A stretch of 64,000 bases of DNA from an uncultured bacterium. Lineage in GTDB: Bacteria; Actinomycetota; Coriobacteriia; Coriobacteriales; Coriobacteriaceae. The position numbers and the translations under genes are program-made. The stretch lies in NCBI GenBank assembly GCA_958349055.1, contig CATWBO010000003.1, positions 1 through 64,000 of the forward strand, in the 5' to 3' direction. The notes beneath the pieces are model-generated. The model was not told where the DNA came from and ran no database searches. It was given only the letters and a program-made list of their open reading frames with translations. Position 1 is the first letter of the stretch; every line of letters begins with the position of its first letter. Positions 16,561 to 25,647 of this stretch are shown here, piece by piece.

Positions 16561-17377
16561 GGTCGATCACGTCCAGGCAGGCCTCGATGGGCAGGCCGGC
16601 CGACTTGTCCTCTTGGTCGGCATTGCGCTCGATAAGCTCGGCTACCACGCGCATGGCATCGGACGTCGCGCGCTGCAGACTCCAACCTGACATAACGCGG
16701 CCGACGAGCACCGCCGAGAACGTGTCGCCCGTGCCCGGGAAATAGACCGGAATGAGCTCAAAGGGAATCGTAAAGTACTCCCCCACCACATGGTCGTAAC
16801 CGATGACCGCGTTCGTGCCATTGACCACGGCGCTCGTAATGACCACCGACTTGGCACCCAGCTCGCGCACGGCGTCCACAAGGGCGCGGGCCTCATCGGG
16901 CGTGATCTGCTCTGCAATAGGCGTATCGGCGAGCAGACAGGCCTCGGTGTAGTTGGGCACCGCGTAGTCTGCGCACTCCAGCAGGTGCCGCATGAGGCCA
17001 ATCGTGGACTCGGGCACGCCGGCATAGAGCTTGCCGTTGTCGCCCATGATGGGATCGACGAACACCTTAGTGCCCTTTTGCGCGCGGCGGTGGCAAAAGT
17101 CCGAGATGATGCGCGTCTCTTCCTCGGTCACGATAAAGCCGGTCGAGATGGCGTCGAACTCAAAGCCGAGTTCTTCCCAGATGGCAAGACTCTGACGCAC
17201 GTACTCCGTGGTGTCGTGGATGTAGAACTTGGGATAGTTGAGCGTATCGGAAACGAGCGCCGTCGGCAGGTTATGGATACGGTAGCCCATGTGCGACAGC
17301 ACCGGCAGCATGGCGGAAAGCGCGACCTTGCCGTAACCGCACATATCGTTGATCAGCAGCAGCTGAGTGTTCTTCAT
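16553..17377 (-). CDS. pdxY: Pyridoxal/pyridoxamine kinase
   Basis: A 274-residue ribokinase-fold kinase of the PdxY/PdxK type, phosphorylating vitamin B6 vitamers for salvage. Motifs are NDMCGYGKVALSAMLPVLSHMG at the N-terminus, FVDPIMGDNGKLY near residue 110, VPNYTEACLL near 145 and the anion-hole/catalytic PGTGDTFSAVLVG near 220. The ATG at 17377 follows AAGGGAG. It is co-oriented and overlapping with the TIGR04076 gene downstream. The symbol is given by family resemblance; pdxY versus pdxK naming is uncertain. Confidence 0.9.
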   Translation of the reverse strand: MKNTQLLLINDMCGYGKVALSAMLPVLSHMGYRIHNLPTALVSDTLNYPKFYIHDTTEYVRQSLAIWEELGFEFDAISTGFIVTEEETRIISDFCHRRAQKGTKVFVDPIMGDNGKLYAGVPESTIGLMRHLLECADYAVPNYTEACLLADTPIAEQITPDEARALVDAVRELGAKSVVITSAVVNGTNAVIGYDHVVGEYFTIPFELIPVYFPGTGDTFSAVLVGRVMSGWSLQRATSDAMRVVAELIERNADQEDKSAGLPIEACLDVIDHE

Positions 17378-17583
17378 GAGGGTCTCCCTTGTTTCGGGCA
17401 CAGCGCAGCAGCGCCACAGTGCGACTAAGTGTAGCGCAGGAGGCGTTGTGGGCGGAGGCGAGCGGTACGAAGGGCAAATTGTTGCGGAAAGGTTTCGGAA
17501 AATGATCCCTTTTCCTCCATCCCCAAGGGGTTACATGCACCGAAGCGGACCGTGGCGGAATCACAGGTTGAGGATGGACAGCG

Positions 17584-17723
17584 AAAACGCTCCTAAGCGA
17601 GCAAGGTGGCGTGAAAGAGGAGGGCATAGGCCTTGTGGCCATGCCCGACGATTGAACGCCAGATTGCCGCTTAGGAGCGTTTGCAGCGTCGAGCGGTTAC
17701 GGCGTTTGGCAAAACGCCGTAAC
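17584..17723. repeat. Two-hairpin intergenic element, copy 2
   Basis: The outer stem AACGCTCCTAAGCG pairs with CGCTTAGGAGCGTT, and the apex GGGCATAGGCCTTGTGGCC leads into ATGCCC. The linker is GCAGCGTCGAGCGGT, followed by the second hairpin GTTACGGCGTTT/AAAACGCCGTAAC (17696-17723). Compared with copy 1 at 4686-4828, apex and linker are conserved while all three stems have different bases that still pair. Confidence 0.7.
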
Positions 17724-17740
17724 TTAATAAGTTTGGTACC

Positions 17741-17812
17741 TTGACATTCATTTCTCATGCTCCTAGATTGGTTAGGCACAAAACAATTCCACTACCTAAC
17801 TAAAGAAAGGAG
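17741..17812 (+). promoter_or_regulatory. Promoter and candidate operator of the MarR-ABC operon
   Basis: TTGACA (17741-17746) and TAGATT (17764-17769) are separated by exactly 17 bp. Just downstream, GTTAGG (17771-17776) and CCTAAC (17795-17800) form an inverted repeat that could be the MarR operator. The ribosome site AAAGGAG lies at 17806-17812, ahead of the ATG at 17825. This is one of the clearest promoters in the window. Confidence 0.7.
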
Positions 17813-17824
17813 CAACACTAATTC

Positions 17825-18331
17825 ATGTGCGATGAACCTCTTAACCTTTGTTCGCACGAGCCCGGCGGCGACCCGTCACAGCCGGCGGATGCACCCGAAG
17901 CGGTTAGCTCAGAAGACAAGCTTGCCAAGCGCATCCTCAATGGCCTGGGCTTTTGCGGCCATTACATGCATTTTCATGGCGGAGGCGTGTCCGGCAAGGC
18001 GCCCATCATCTGCCTGCTGGCCAAGCAACCCGGCGGCGAGATGTCGCAGCAGGAACTCGGCATGCACTTCGACCTCAAACCGGGGTCGCTTTCCGAGATC
18101 CTGTCCAAGCTCGAGCTCAACGGCCTCATCGAGCGCAGCCGTAACCCCAAGGATCGACGGCAACTCACCATTCGCCTGACCGAAACCGGCCGGGAAAACG
18201 CCCGCATCGACCAGGCGGCCCGCATTCGCTTTAGGGAACAGGCCTTTAGTGCCCTCACTCACGACGAGCGCGAACAGCTCGCCGAAATGCTTGAGAAAAT
18301 CCGCGTAACCTGGGAGGAACTGGATGATTAA
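17825..18331 (+). CDS. MarR family transcriptional regulator
   Basis: A 168-residue winged-helix regulator. The DNA-binding part reads SQQELGMHFDLKPGSLSEILSKLELNGLIERSRNPKDRRQ, followed by the wing TIRLTETGRE. It ends in overlap with the first ABC exporter gene (ATGATTAA), so the regulator and the transporter are co-transcribed, a usual arrangement for autorepressed drug exporters. The 35-residue N-terminal extension is rich in Asp, Glu and Pro and lacks a domain. It probably represses its own operon and responds to a toxic ligand; this is inference from family and position. Confidence 0.92.
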   Translation: MCDEPLNLCSHEPGGDPSQPADAPEAVSSEDKLAKRILNGLGFCGHYMHFHGGGVSGKAPIICLLAKQPGGEMSQQELGMHFDLKPGSLSEILSKLELNGLIERSRNPKDRRQLTIRLTETGRENARIDQAARIRFREQAFSALTHDEREQLAEMLEKIRVTWEELDD

Positions 18332-20147
18332 AACTCTCATGGGCAGCATCCGCGATTACATGAAGGTCACGATCGCCACGCCGCTGCTGGTGCTTGGCGA
18401 GGTAATCTGCCAGATGATGATCCCGTTTATCACCGCCGACATGATCGACGCCATCAAGGACGGCACCGCCGTTACCGAGATGTTGCCCACCGCCGGCCTT
18501 CTCGTACTCATCGCGCTGACGTCACTCGCCTTTGGCGCCGCAGCTGGCATCACCTGCAGCCATGCCAGCTGCGGCTTTGCCAAGAACCTGCGTCGCGACC
18601 TGTTCTACAAAATCCAGACGTTCAGCTTTGCCAACATCGATGAGTTCTCGAGCTCATCGCTCGTCACGCGCCTGACCACCGACATCAACAACGTGCAGCA
18701 GGCCTTTATGATGATCATCCGTATCGCCGTGCGCGCGCCGCTGGTATTGATCTTCGCTTTTACCATGGCGTTTATCATGGGCGGCAGCGTTGCCATGGTC
18801 TACCTGGTCATCATTCCGCTGCTGGGCTTTGGACTGTTCTTCATCATCTTTAAGGTGCGCCCCATCTTCTCGCGCGTGTTTCACAAGTACGACGCCCTTA
18901 ACGAGTCCGTCGAGGAAAACGTCACCGGCATGCGCGTGGTCAAGAGCTATGTGCGCGAAGACTTTGAGAAGGAGAAGTTCGCAACCGCCGCGCGCGACGT
19001 CCAGATGGACTTCACCCGCGCCGAGAAGCTGCTCGCCTTTAACAACCCCATGATGAACATCTGCGTCAACGGCGCGTTTGTCGTCATCATCTACCTGGGC
19101 TCCAAGCTCATCATCACGAGCCAGGGCACGCTGTTCGACGTGGGCCAGCTCTCCTCGATCTTTACCTATGGTTTCCAGATTCTGATGAGTCTGATGCAGC
19201 TGTCGATGATCTTTGTCATGGTGACCATGGCCGACGAATCGGCACACCGCATTACCGAGGTGCTGGCTGCCGAGCCCACGATCGCCGATCCCGCCGACCC
19301 CGTGCTCGAGGTTGCCGACGGCTCCATCGACTTTGACCACGTGAGCTTTAAGTATTCCGAGCACGCGAAGCGCCAGGCGCTCGACGACGTTGACCTGCAT
19401 ATTAAGAGCGGCGAAACCATCGGTATTATCGGCGGCACCGGCTCGGCCAAGTCCACGCTCGTAAACCTCATCGCCCGCCTGTACGACGCCACCGAAGGCA
19501 CAGTGCGCGTAGGCGGCATGGACGTGCGCGACTACGACCTGGACGCGCTGCGCCACCAGGTCGCCATGGTGCTGCAGAAAAACGTGCTGTTTAGCGGCAC
19601 CATCGCCGAGAACCTGCGTTGGGGCGACCCGAATGCCACCGACGAGGAAGTCCGCGAGGCGGCACATCTGGCCTGCGCCGATGAGTTTGTCGATGGCTTC
19701 CCCAAGGGCTATGACACCTGGATCGAACAGGGCGGCTCTAATGTTTCCGGCGGTCAGAAGCAGCGCCTGTGCATTGCGCGTGCCCTGCTGCGTCGCCCCA
19801 AGATCTTGATCCTGGACGACTCCACGAGCGCCGTCGACACCAAGACCGACGCCAAGATCCGCGCAGGGCTGGCAAGCTATCTGCCCAACACGACCAAGCT
19901 CATCATCGCCCAGCGCATCAGCTCCGTGCAGGACGCAGACCGCATCATTGTCATGGAGGGCGGCCGCATCAAGGACATCGGCAACCACGACGAGCTGCTC
20001 AAGACGAGCGAGATCTACCGCGAGACCTTCACCTCGCAGAACAAGATGAGCGCCGAGGGCGAGGATGCGGGCGAGACCGCTGCAGCCGGCACCGAGGCAC
20101 CTGCATCGCAAGCCCAGACCCAGGAAGGAGGCGAGGCACATGAGTAA
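18324..20147 (+). CDS. Heterodimeric ABC exporter subunit, degenerate-site half
   Basis: A 607-residue type IV ABC exporter half (six transmembrane helices followed by an ATPase). Walker A is GGTGSAKST, with Ala in place of the usual Gly; the signature is VSGGQKQRLCIARAL. Walker B ends LILDDSTSAVD, so the catalytic Glu is Asp. That substitution marks the non-hydrolysing site of asymmetric heterodimers of the BmrCD/TM287-288 type. The tail after the ATPase is rich in Ala, Glu and Gly. It overlaps marR upstream and the partner gene downstream by eight bases each. Exported compounds are unknown, but MarR control suggests drugs or host-derived toxins. Confidence 0.93.
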   Translation: MIKTLMGSIRDYMKVTIATPLLVLGEVICQMMIPFITADMIDAIKDGTAVTEMLPTAGLLVLIALTSLAFGAAAGITCSHASCGFAKNLRRDLFYKIQTFSFANIDEFSSSSLVTRLTTDINNVQQAFMMIIRIAVRAPLVLIFAFTMAFIMGGSVAMVYLVIIPLLGFGLFFIIFKVRPIFSRVFHKYDALNESVEENVTGMRVVKSYVREDFEKEKFATAARDVQMDFTRAEKLLAFNNPMMNICVNGAFVVIIYLGSKLIITSQGTLFDVGQLSSIFTYGFQILMSLMQLSMIFVMVTMADESAHRITEVLAAEPTIADPADPVLEVADGSIDFDHVSFKYSEHAKRQALDDVDLHIKSGETIGIIGGTGSAKSTLVNLIARLYDATEGTVRVGGMDVRDYDLDALRHQVAMVLQKNVLFSGTIAENLRWGDPNATDEEVREAAHLACADEFVDGFPKGYDTWIEQGGSNVSGGQKQRLCIARALLRRPKILILDDSTSAVDTKTDAKIRAGLASYLPNTTKLIIAQRISSVQDADRIIVMEGGRIKDIGNHDELLKTSEIYRETFTSQNKMSAEGEDAGETAAAGTEAPASQAQTQEGGEAHE

Positions 20148-22059
20148 GGCCGCTACCGCCGAGCGCGCACGCAACCGCAAGGGCGGCACCATGACGCGCC
20201 TCATCAAGATGCTCTTTGGCTTCTACCCGGTGCTTTTGCCCCTCGTCGTTGCCGGCGTGGTGCTCTGCGCCGTCATCAACTCCATCGGCGCGACGTTTCT
20301 CCAGAGCGCGCTGCAGGTCATCAGCGAATCATGGCAGTCGGGCGACTGGACGGCCGCGCAGCCCAAAATTCTAAAGCTTGTGGCTACCCTCGGCTGCATC
20401 TACGCCGTGGGCGTCGCGTCCTCGCTCTTCTGGAACCGCGCCATGGCCGTCATCACGCAGGGCTCGCTCGAGAAGCTGCGCGAGAAGATGTTCAACCGCA
20501 TGCAGGACCTGCCAATCCGCTACTTCGACACGCATCAGCGCGGCGACATCATGAGCCACTACACCAACGACATCGACACGCTGCGCCAGATGATCAGCCA
20601 GTCGATGCCCAACCTGCTCATGACGATCATCGTCATCGTCACCGTGTTCTTTATCATGCTGTATTACAGCGTGTGGATGTGCATGGTCATCATCGCCGGC
20701 ATCGCGTTTATGACCTTTATGACCAAGCTGCTCGGCTCCAACTCCGCGCGCTTCTTTATCGCGCAGCAGACCGAGCTCGGCGTGGTCGAGGGCCATATCG
20801 AGGAAGTCATGAACGGCCAGAAGGTCGTCAAGGCGTTCTGCCACGAGTCCGCCGCCGAGGCCGATTTTGACGAGCGCAACGAGAAGCTCTTCGAGGTCTC
20901 GCAGAAGGCCAACATGTACGCCAACATCCTCATGCCGATCCTCGGGAACCTGGGCGACTTGCTCTACGTGCTGGTCGCGCTGACCGGCGGCATCTTCCTG
21001 GCGCTGGGCGTGCCCAACCTGAGCCTCTCGGGCATGGCGCTCTCCATCGCCGTCGTGGTGCCGTTCCTCAACATGACCAAGCAGTTCTGCGGCCAGATCG
21101 GCCAAATCTCGATGCAGATCAACGCCGTGGTCATGGGCCTTGCCGGAGCCGAGCGTATCTTTGAGCTGCTCGACGAGGAGCCCGAGACCGACGAGGGCTA
21201 CGTGACGCTCGTCAACGCACAGGTGAATCCCGACACCTGGCAGCTCGAGGAGGCCGACCACCGCACCGGCATGTGGGCCTGGAAGCACCCACACCGTGCA
21301 ACGGGCGAGATCGAGTACGTGCCGCTGCGTGGCGACCTGGTCATGGACAACGTGGACTTTGGCTATACGCCCGACCACGAGGTGTTGCACGGCGTGTCCG
21401 TATACGCCAAGCCGGGCCAGAAGGTCGCGTTTGTCGGTGCCACCGGTGCCGGTAAGACGACCATTACCAACCTCATCAACCGCTTCTATGACATCGCCGA
21501 CGGCAAGATCCGCTACGACGGCATCAACGTCAATAAGATTCGTAAGTCCGACCTGCGTCGCTCGCTCGGCGTGGTGCTGCAGGACGTGAATCTGTTCACC
21601 GGTACCGTGATGGACAACATCCGCTACGGCAACCTGAATGCGACTGATGAGGAGTGCATCGCGGCGGCCAAGCTCGCGGGCGCGGACGACTTTATCACTC
21701 GCCTGCCCGACGGCTACGACACCATGCTCACCGGTAACGGCGCGCAGCTGTCGCAGGGCCAGCGTCAGCTAATTTCGATTGCACGCGCCGCCGTCGCCGA
21801 TCCGCCGGCGATGATCCTGGACGAGGCCACGAGCTCCATCGACACCCGCACCGAGGCTATCGTGCAGGCGGGCATGGACAAGCTCATGGAGGGCCGCACG
21901 ACGTTTGTCATCGCGCACCGCCTGTCCACCGTGCGCAACTCCGACGCGATCATCTGTCTGGACCACGGCCGTATCATCGAGCGCGGCAACCACGACGAGC
22001 TGATCGCCAAGCGCGGGTACTACTACCAGCTGTACACGGGTGCGTTTGAGCTGGAGTAG
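20140..22059 (+). CDS. Heterodimeric ABC exporter subunit, catalytic half
   Basis: A 639-residue type IV ABC exporter half, partner of the preceding gene. Walker A is GATGAGKTT, the signature is LSQGQRQLISIARA and Walker B MILDEATSSID carries the catalytic Glu, so this subunit supplies the consensus Walker B. An extra loop of about 45 residues (NPDTWQLEEADHRTGMWAWK and on) precedes the ATPase, as in many such partners. It starts within the end of the first subunit gene (20140), giving tight co-translation. A terminator follows at 22221. Confidence 0.93.
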   Translation: MSKAATAERARNRKGGTMTRLIKMLFGFYPVLLPLVVAGVVLCAVINSIGATFLQSALQVISESWQSGDWTAAQPKILKLVATLGCIYAVGVASSLFWNRAMAVITQGSLEKLREKMFNRMQDLPIRYFDTHQRGDIMSHYTNDIDTLRQMISQSMPNLLMTIIVIVTVFFIMLYYSVWMCMVIIAGIAFMTFMTKLLGSNSARFFIAQQTELGVVEGHIEEVMNGQKVVKAFCHESAAEADFDERNEKLFEVSQKANMYANILMPILGNLGDLLYVLVALTGGIFLALGVPNLSLSGMALSIAVVVPFLNMTKQFCGQIGQISMQINAVVMGLAGAERIFELLDEEPETDEGYVTLVNAQVNPDTWQLEEADHRTGMWAWKHPHRATGEIEYVPLRGDLVMDNVDFGYTPDHEVLHGVSVYAKPGQKVAFVGATGAGKTTITNLINRFYDIADGKIRYDGINVNKIRKSDLRRSLGVVLQDVNLFTGTVMDNIRYGNLNATDEECIAAAKLAGADDFITRLPDGYDTMLTGNGAQLSQGQRQLISIARAAVADPPAMILDEATSSIDTRTEAIVQAGMDKLMEGRTTFVIAHRLSTVRNSDAIICLDHGRIIERGNHDELIAKRGYYYQLYTGAFELE

Positions 22060-22072
22060 GACGGTTACTGAC

Positions 22073-22178
22073 GGAGGGTGCCCCGGGGCGGCGGGGTAAT
22101 TCCTCCGTGCTCAAACATTCTCGCTGCGCTGCGAAACTGCGCGCGGAGGAAATACCCCGCCGCCCCGGGGCACCCTCC
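22073..22178. repeat. Long GC-rich inverted repeat, 26-bp perfect arms
   Basis: Arms 22073-22098 and 22153-22178 are exact reverse complements over 26 bp (core GTGCCCCGGGGCGGCGGGG). The loop of 54 bp has its own pairing, TTCCTCCG with CGGAGGAA. It lies 14 bp after the exporter stop codon, before the terminator. Confidence 0.75.
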
Positions 22179-22220
22179 TGCGCGCAATCAACCCGTCATT
22201 TAGAACGGAATAAAGTTAGT

Positions 22221-22253
22221 GAGGCCCTGGCCGTTTGGCCAGGGCCTCGTTTT
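22221..22253 (+). terminator. Intrinsic terminator of the MarR-ABC operon
   Basis: GAGGCCCTGGCC and GGCCAGGGCCTC form a 12-bp stem with a four-base loop, followed by GTTTTG. It lies between the exporter operon and the convergent LysR gene. Confidence 0.8.
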
Positions 22254-22260
22254 GTGTAAG

Positions 22261-23139
22261 CTACTTGAGGAGTTGGGCCATGGCGTTGACGAATTTTTGG
22301 ACTTGGAGGGTTGGCTCGAGCGGGTAGTGTAGAAAGACCGGCACCTCGCGGCCGCACAGGAACGGCACGCCCACAAAGGCCGGATGCACCCCCGACCATG
22401 CGCCGCAGGTGAGCACCGCGTCGCCCTTTTCCTCGGCTTCGTTAAAGAGCGCAAAGTCGAAGCTATCCACATCGATCACGTCCACGCCGCCATCGGCCAA
22501 CAGGTCGATGCGCAGGCTGTCCATGGCGTCGTTGCCGTGGCGCAGTACGCGCAGACGCATACCCTCTAGGTCAGCAACCGTGATGCGCGTCTTGCGCGCA
22601 AGCGGACTCGTGCGCGGCACGTCGATATAAAACGGCACATTGACGATGCGGAGCTTTTGGCATGCGTCGCCCCAGCGTGGGGTCGAAAAACTCGACTGCA
22701 CCACATCGACTTCGCGACCAAGGCTGCGCATGACGGTCTCGCGCTCGTCGTAGAGGTCGCTTACCGGCACGATCTCAAATCGCAGCGACGGTTCCAGATC
22801 GTGGATGCCCGACCACATCGACAGCGTCTGGCGCCCCGGGCACATCATCGACACGCCCAGGCGCACGGCCCCGCCATCGCCCGCCGCGCGTCTGGCACGG
22901 CGCAGCGCGTCCTCGGACTGCCGCATGATCGAGCGCGCGTCGTCCACCAGCAGAGCGCCCGCCGGCGTCACCTTAACACCCGAATGCGAGCGCTCGAACA
23001 ACGTGATGCCGAACTCGGCCTCGAATCCCGACACCTGTTTGACGAGTGCCGGGGTCGACACGCGCAATTTTGCCGCGGCGCGCGAGAAGCTTCCCAGCTC
23101 CGCGGCGGCCGATATGGCCTCAAGTCGTCGATCGTACAC
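22261..23139 (-). CDS. LysR family transcriptional regulator
   Basis: A 292-residue regulator. The N-terminal helix-turn-helix reads AISAAAELGSFSRAAAKLRVSTPALVKQVSGFEAEFG with a following FERSHSGVKVTPAG wing. The C-terminal part is the periplasmic-binding-like effector domain. It is divergent from the SDR/MFS/Gfo-Idh operon, separated by 233 bp, the usual layout for a LysR activator and its target. Its inducer is probably the substrate of that operon. Confidence 0.9.
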   Translation of the reverse strand: MYDRRLEAISAAAELGSFSRAAAKLRVSTPALVKQVSGFEAEFGITLFERSHSGVKVTPAGALLVDDARSIMRQSEDALRRARRAAGDGGAVRLGVSMMCPGRQTLSMWSGIHDLEPSLRFEIVPVSDLYDERETVMRSLGREVDVVQSSFSTPRWGDACQKLRIVNVPFYIDVPRTSPLARKTRITVADLEGMRLRVLRHGNDAMDSLRIDLLADGGVDVIDVDSFDFALFNEAEEKGDAVLTCGAWSGVHPAFVGVPFLCGREVPVFLHYPLEPTLQVQKFVNAMAQLLK

Positions 23140-23372
23140 GTCAATCTCCCGTTTCCAGACGCATGGCGATGAGCTGCCGAAGGGGGTCGTTTTGGCAGGT
23201 CACACACTCAATTAAAGGCGCATTGTCTTGCGAGCTATAAACCATTGGTTAACGCCATTCTAACAAATATGCAATTCACCTGCGCAAATGCAAAGCATAC
23301 GATAACCAGCGAAAACCACGTGGGTCGGTTAATGGGAGCGGCCCACCGGGAGGCACAAGAAGGGAAGTTCCT

Positions 23373-24254
23373 ATGAGCAATTGGCTTAAGCTCGAGGGCG
23401 ATGTCTGCGCCGTGACTGGCGCGCTCGGCGGTATGGGCGTCGAGATTTGCCGTGAGTTCGCCCGCAACGGCGCCAACGTCGTCCTGCTCGATCTGGACGA
23501 GGAGAAAGTCAAGGTCGCAGCCGCCGACCTCGCCGCCGAGTTTGGTATCCACGCCGAGGGTTACAAGATGAACGCCACCGACGAGGCCGAGGTTCAGGCC
23601 GCCGTCGACGCCACCATCGCCAACTTCGGCCGCGTCGACGTCCTCGTCAACACCGCCGGCATCCTGCGCTTCGCCGCTATGGAGGACCTGCCGCTGAGCG
23701 ACTGGGAGCAGGTGCTCAACGTCAACCTCACCGGCTACTTCATCACCTCGCAGCGCTTTGGTCGTGAGATGATCAAGGCCGGCCAGGGCCGTCTGGTGCA
23801 CATCTCCACCGTCGCCAGCCACTCCCCCGAGACGTTCTCGGGCGTGTACAGCTCCACCAAGGCCGGCGTCAACATGATGTCCAAGATGCTTGCCGCCGAG
23901 TGGGGCCCGTATGGCGTGCGCTCCAACTGCGTCGAGCCCTGCTTCGTCAAGACCCCCATGTCGGCCAACTTCTACGCCGACCCCGAGGTCGAGAAGAGCC
24001 GCAGCCGCCTGATCGCCACGCGCCGCATCGGCGAGGTCAGCGATATCGCCAACGCCGTCATGTTCCTGGCGTCCAAGCGCTCGGACTTTACCACCGGCGA
24101 TGCCATCAAGGTCGATGGCGGTTTCTCCAACATGATGGGCGACCTCACCGCCAAGCCCGGCGGCCGTCGCGCATACGCCGACAACTACCTTAAGAACAAG
24201 GGTGTCGAGCTCTGGTCCGACGAGTCCGGCGTCGCCAAGCCGACCGACCAGTAA
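23373..24254 (+). CDS. Short-chain dehydrogenase/reductase
   Basis: A 293-residue NAD(P)-dependent oxidoreductase of the classical SDR family. The nucleotide-binding motif TGALGGMG lies near residue 15, NTAGI near 90, the catalytic Ser in HISTVASHS and Tyr/Lys in YSSTK near 160. A C-terminal extension of about 35 residues (GRRAYADNYLKNKGVELW) is unusual. GAAGGGAAG precedes the ATG. It is the first gene of a three-gene operon with an MFS importer and a Gfo/Idh dehydrogenase; together they look like uptake and two-step oxidation of a polyol, sugar acid or related compound. Confidence 0.92.
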   Translation: MSNWLKLEGDVCAVTGALGGMGVEICREFARNGANVVLLDLDEEKVKVAAADLAAEFGIHAEGYKMNATDEAEVQAAVDATIANFGRVDVLVNTAGILRFAAMEDLPLSDWEQVLNVNLTGYFITSQRFGREMIKAGQGRLVHISTVASHSPETFSGVYSSTKAGVNMMSKMLAAEWGPYGVRSNCVEPCFVKTPMSANFYADPEVEKSRSRLIATRRIGEVSDIANAVMFLASKRSDFTTGDAIKVDGGFSNMMGDLTAKPGGRRAYADNYLKNKGVELWSDESGVAKPTDQ

Positions 24255-24320
24255 ACCAGCCCGGTAGAGAGGGGCACGGGACAAGACCCTCCCCTCCCCG
24301 CATCGATTAGAAAGAGTCCA

Positions 24321-25577
24321 ATGGCTTCCACCAACTCCAACAAGGGTCGCGCCGTCGTGCTTTCCGCCGCGTGCGTCACCATGTTCTTCATCAGCTCCAT
24401 CGCGCTGTATTCCGTCGTGAGCAAAAACCTGCTCGCCGTCTACCCCGAGTGGTCCAGCGCCCTTACCTGGGCTTTCCCGGTCTTCCAGACCATCATGGCC
24501 GTGACGGGCATCTTCGCCGGGCGCATCTCCGATAAAATCGGACCCCGCAACGTCGTGATCGCCGCCGCCGCGTGCTACGGCGTGGGCTGGTTCATGTCCG
24601 GCACCGTCACCGAGCCGTGGCAGTTCTACCTGTGGTTCTCGCTCGTCGCCGCCGTCGGCAACGGCCTGGGCTACAACCCGGCACTCACCACGGGCCAGAA
24701 GTGGTTCATCGACAAGAAGGGCCTCGCCTCCGGCATCACGCTCGCCGCCTCGACCGCCGGCCCCGCCGTGCTGTCCCCGGTGCTCGCCTCGCTGCTCATC
24801 CCGAGCCTTGGCATCTTCGGCGCGTTGAAGGCGCTCGGCGTCATCTTCTTTGTGATGATCGCCGCCTCCGCCCTGTTCCTGAAGGCCCCCGAGGCCGGCT
24901 GGCTGCCCGAGGGCTTCGAGGCCCCCAAGGGTGGCGCGCACGCCGGCACCTTCGGCGACCTCACCCCGGGCGAGATGGTCAAGACCCCGCGCTTCTGGGT
25001 CCTCATCATCACCTTCGCCTTTGCCGCCACCGCCGGTACCCTACTCGTCGGCAAGGTTGCCTCCATCGCCGCCGTCCAGCTCTTCGCCGACCCCACGAGC
25101 GCCGCTGCCGTCGCTCTCGGCGGTGTGGTCGTCTCCGTCAACACCTGCGCCAACCTGGTCGGCCGTCTGTCCTTTGGTCAGATCATCGACAAGCTCGGTG
25201 CCTACAAGTCGCTGCTCATCAGCCTTATCGTCACCATCGTCGCGCTCGTCATCATGTCGATGAGCTTTACGCAGAGCATGTTCTTCGTGGCGCTCGCCCT
25301 GCTCGGCTTTAGCTTTGGCGCCCTGCTCGTCATCTACCCGCCGCTCACCGGTGGCGCCTTCGGCACCAGCAACATCGGTGTCAACTACGGCATCATGTTC
25401 CTGGGCTACGCCGCCTCTACCTGGATCAGCCAGCCCATCACTGCCGTGCTGTATCACGCCGAGGCCGGCAGCGCCGCCTACCAGCAGTCCTTCTACGGCG
25501 CCATCGTGATTGCCGCCATCGCCGTCGTGCTCACCGTCTACATGATGGTCTCCGACAGCAAGAAGAAGTCCGCTTAG
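24321..25577 (+). CDS. MFS transporter (OFA-type, oxalate/formate-antiporter-like)
   Basis: A 418-residue, 12-helix transporter. The early GRISDKIGPRNVV is the MFS motif A, and the overall pattern (YPEWSSALTWAFPVFQTIMAVTGIFAG, then GLGYNPALTTGQKWF) resembles the oxalate:formate antiporter family that carries small carboxylates. It lies 66 bp after the SDR gene and before the Gfo/Idh gene. The transported compound is presumably the substrate of those two enzymes. A weak GAAAGAG site precedes the ATG. Confidence 0.88.
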   Translation: MASTNSNKGRAVVLSAACVTMFFISSIALYSVVSKNLLAVYPEWSSALTWAFPVFQTIMAVTGIFAGRISDKIGPRNVVIAAAACYGVGWFMSGTVTEPWQFYLWFSLVAAVGNGLGYNPALTTGQKWFIDKKGLASGITLAASTAGPAVLSPVLASLLIPSLGIFGALKALGVIFFVMIAASALFLKAPEAGWLPEGFEAPKGGAHAGTFGDLTPGEMVKTPRFWVLIITFAFAATAGTLLVGKVASIAAVQLFADPTSAAAVALGGVVVSVNTCANLVGRLSFGQIIDKLGAYKSLLISLIVTIVALVIMSMSFTQSMFFVALALLGFSFGALLVIYPPLTGGAFGTSNIGVNYGIMFLGYAASTWISQPITAVLYHAEAGSAAYQQSFYGAIVIAAIAVVLTVYMMVSDSKKKSA

Positions 25578-25584
25578 TTCTACC

Positions 25585-25618
25585 GATGTGACATGAGGGA
25601 CCGTCCCTTTGTCACATT
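25585..25618. repeat. Short palindromic repeat, GTGACATGAGGGACCGTCCC copy
   Basis: GATGTGACATGAGGGACC then GTCCCTTTGTCACATT. It lies inside the operon, between the MFS and Gfo/Idh genes, where a stem could tune the expression of the downstream gene. Confidence 0.6.
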
Positions 25619-25647
25619 CCACCAGCCACCAGCATTAAGGAGTCGAA

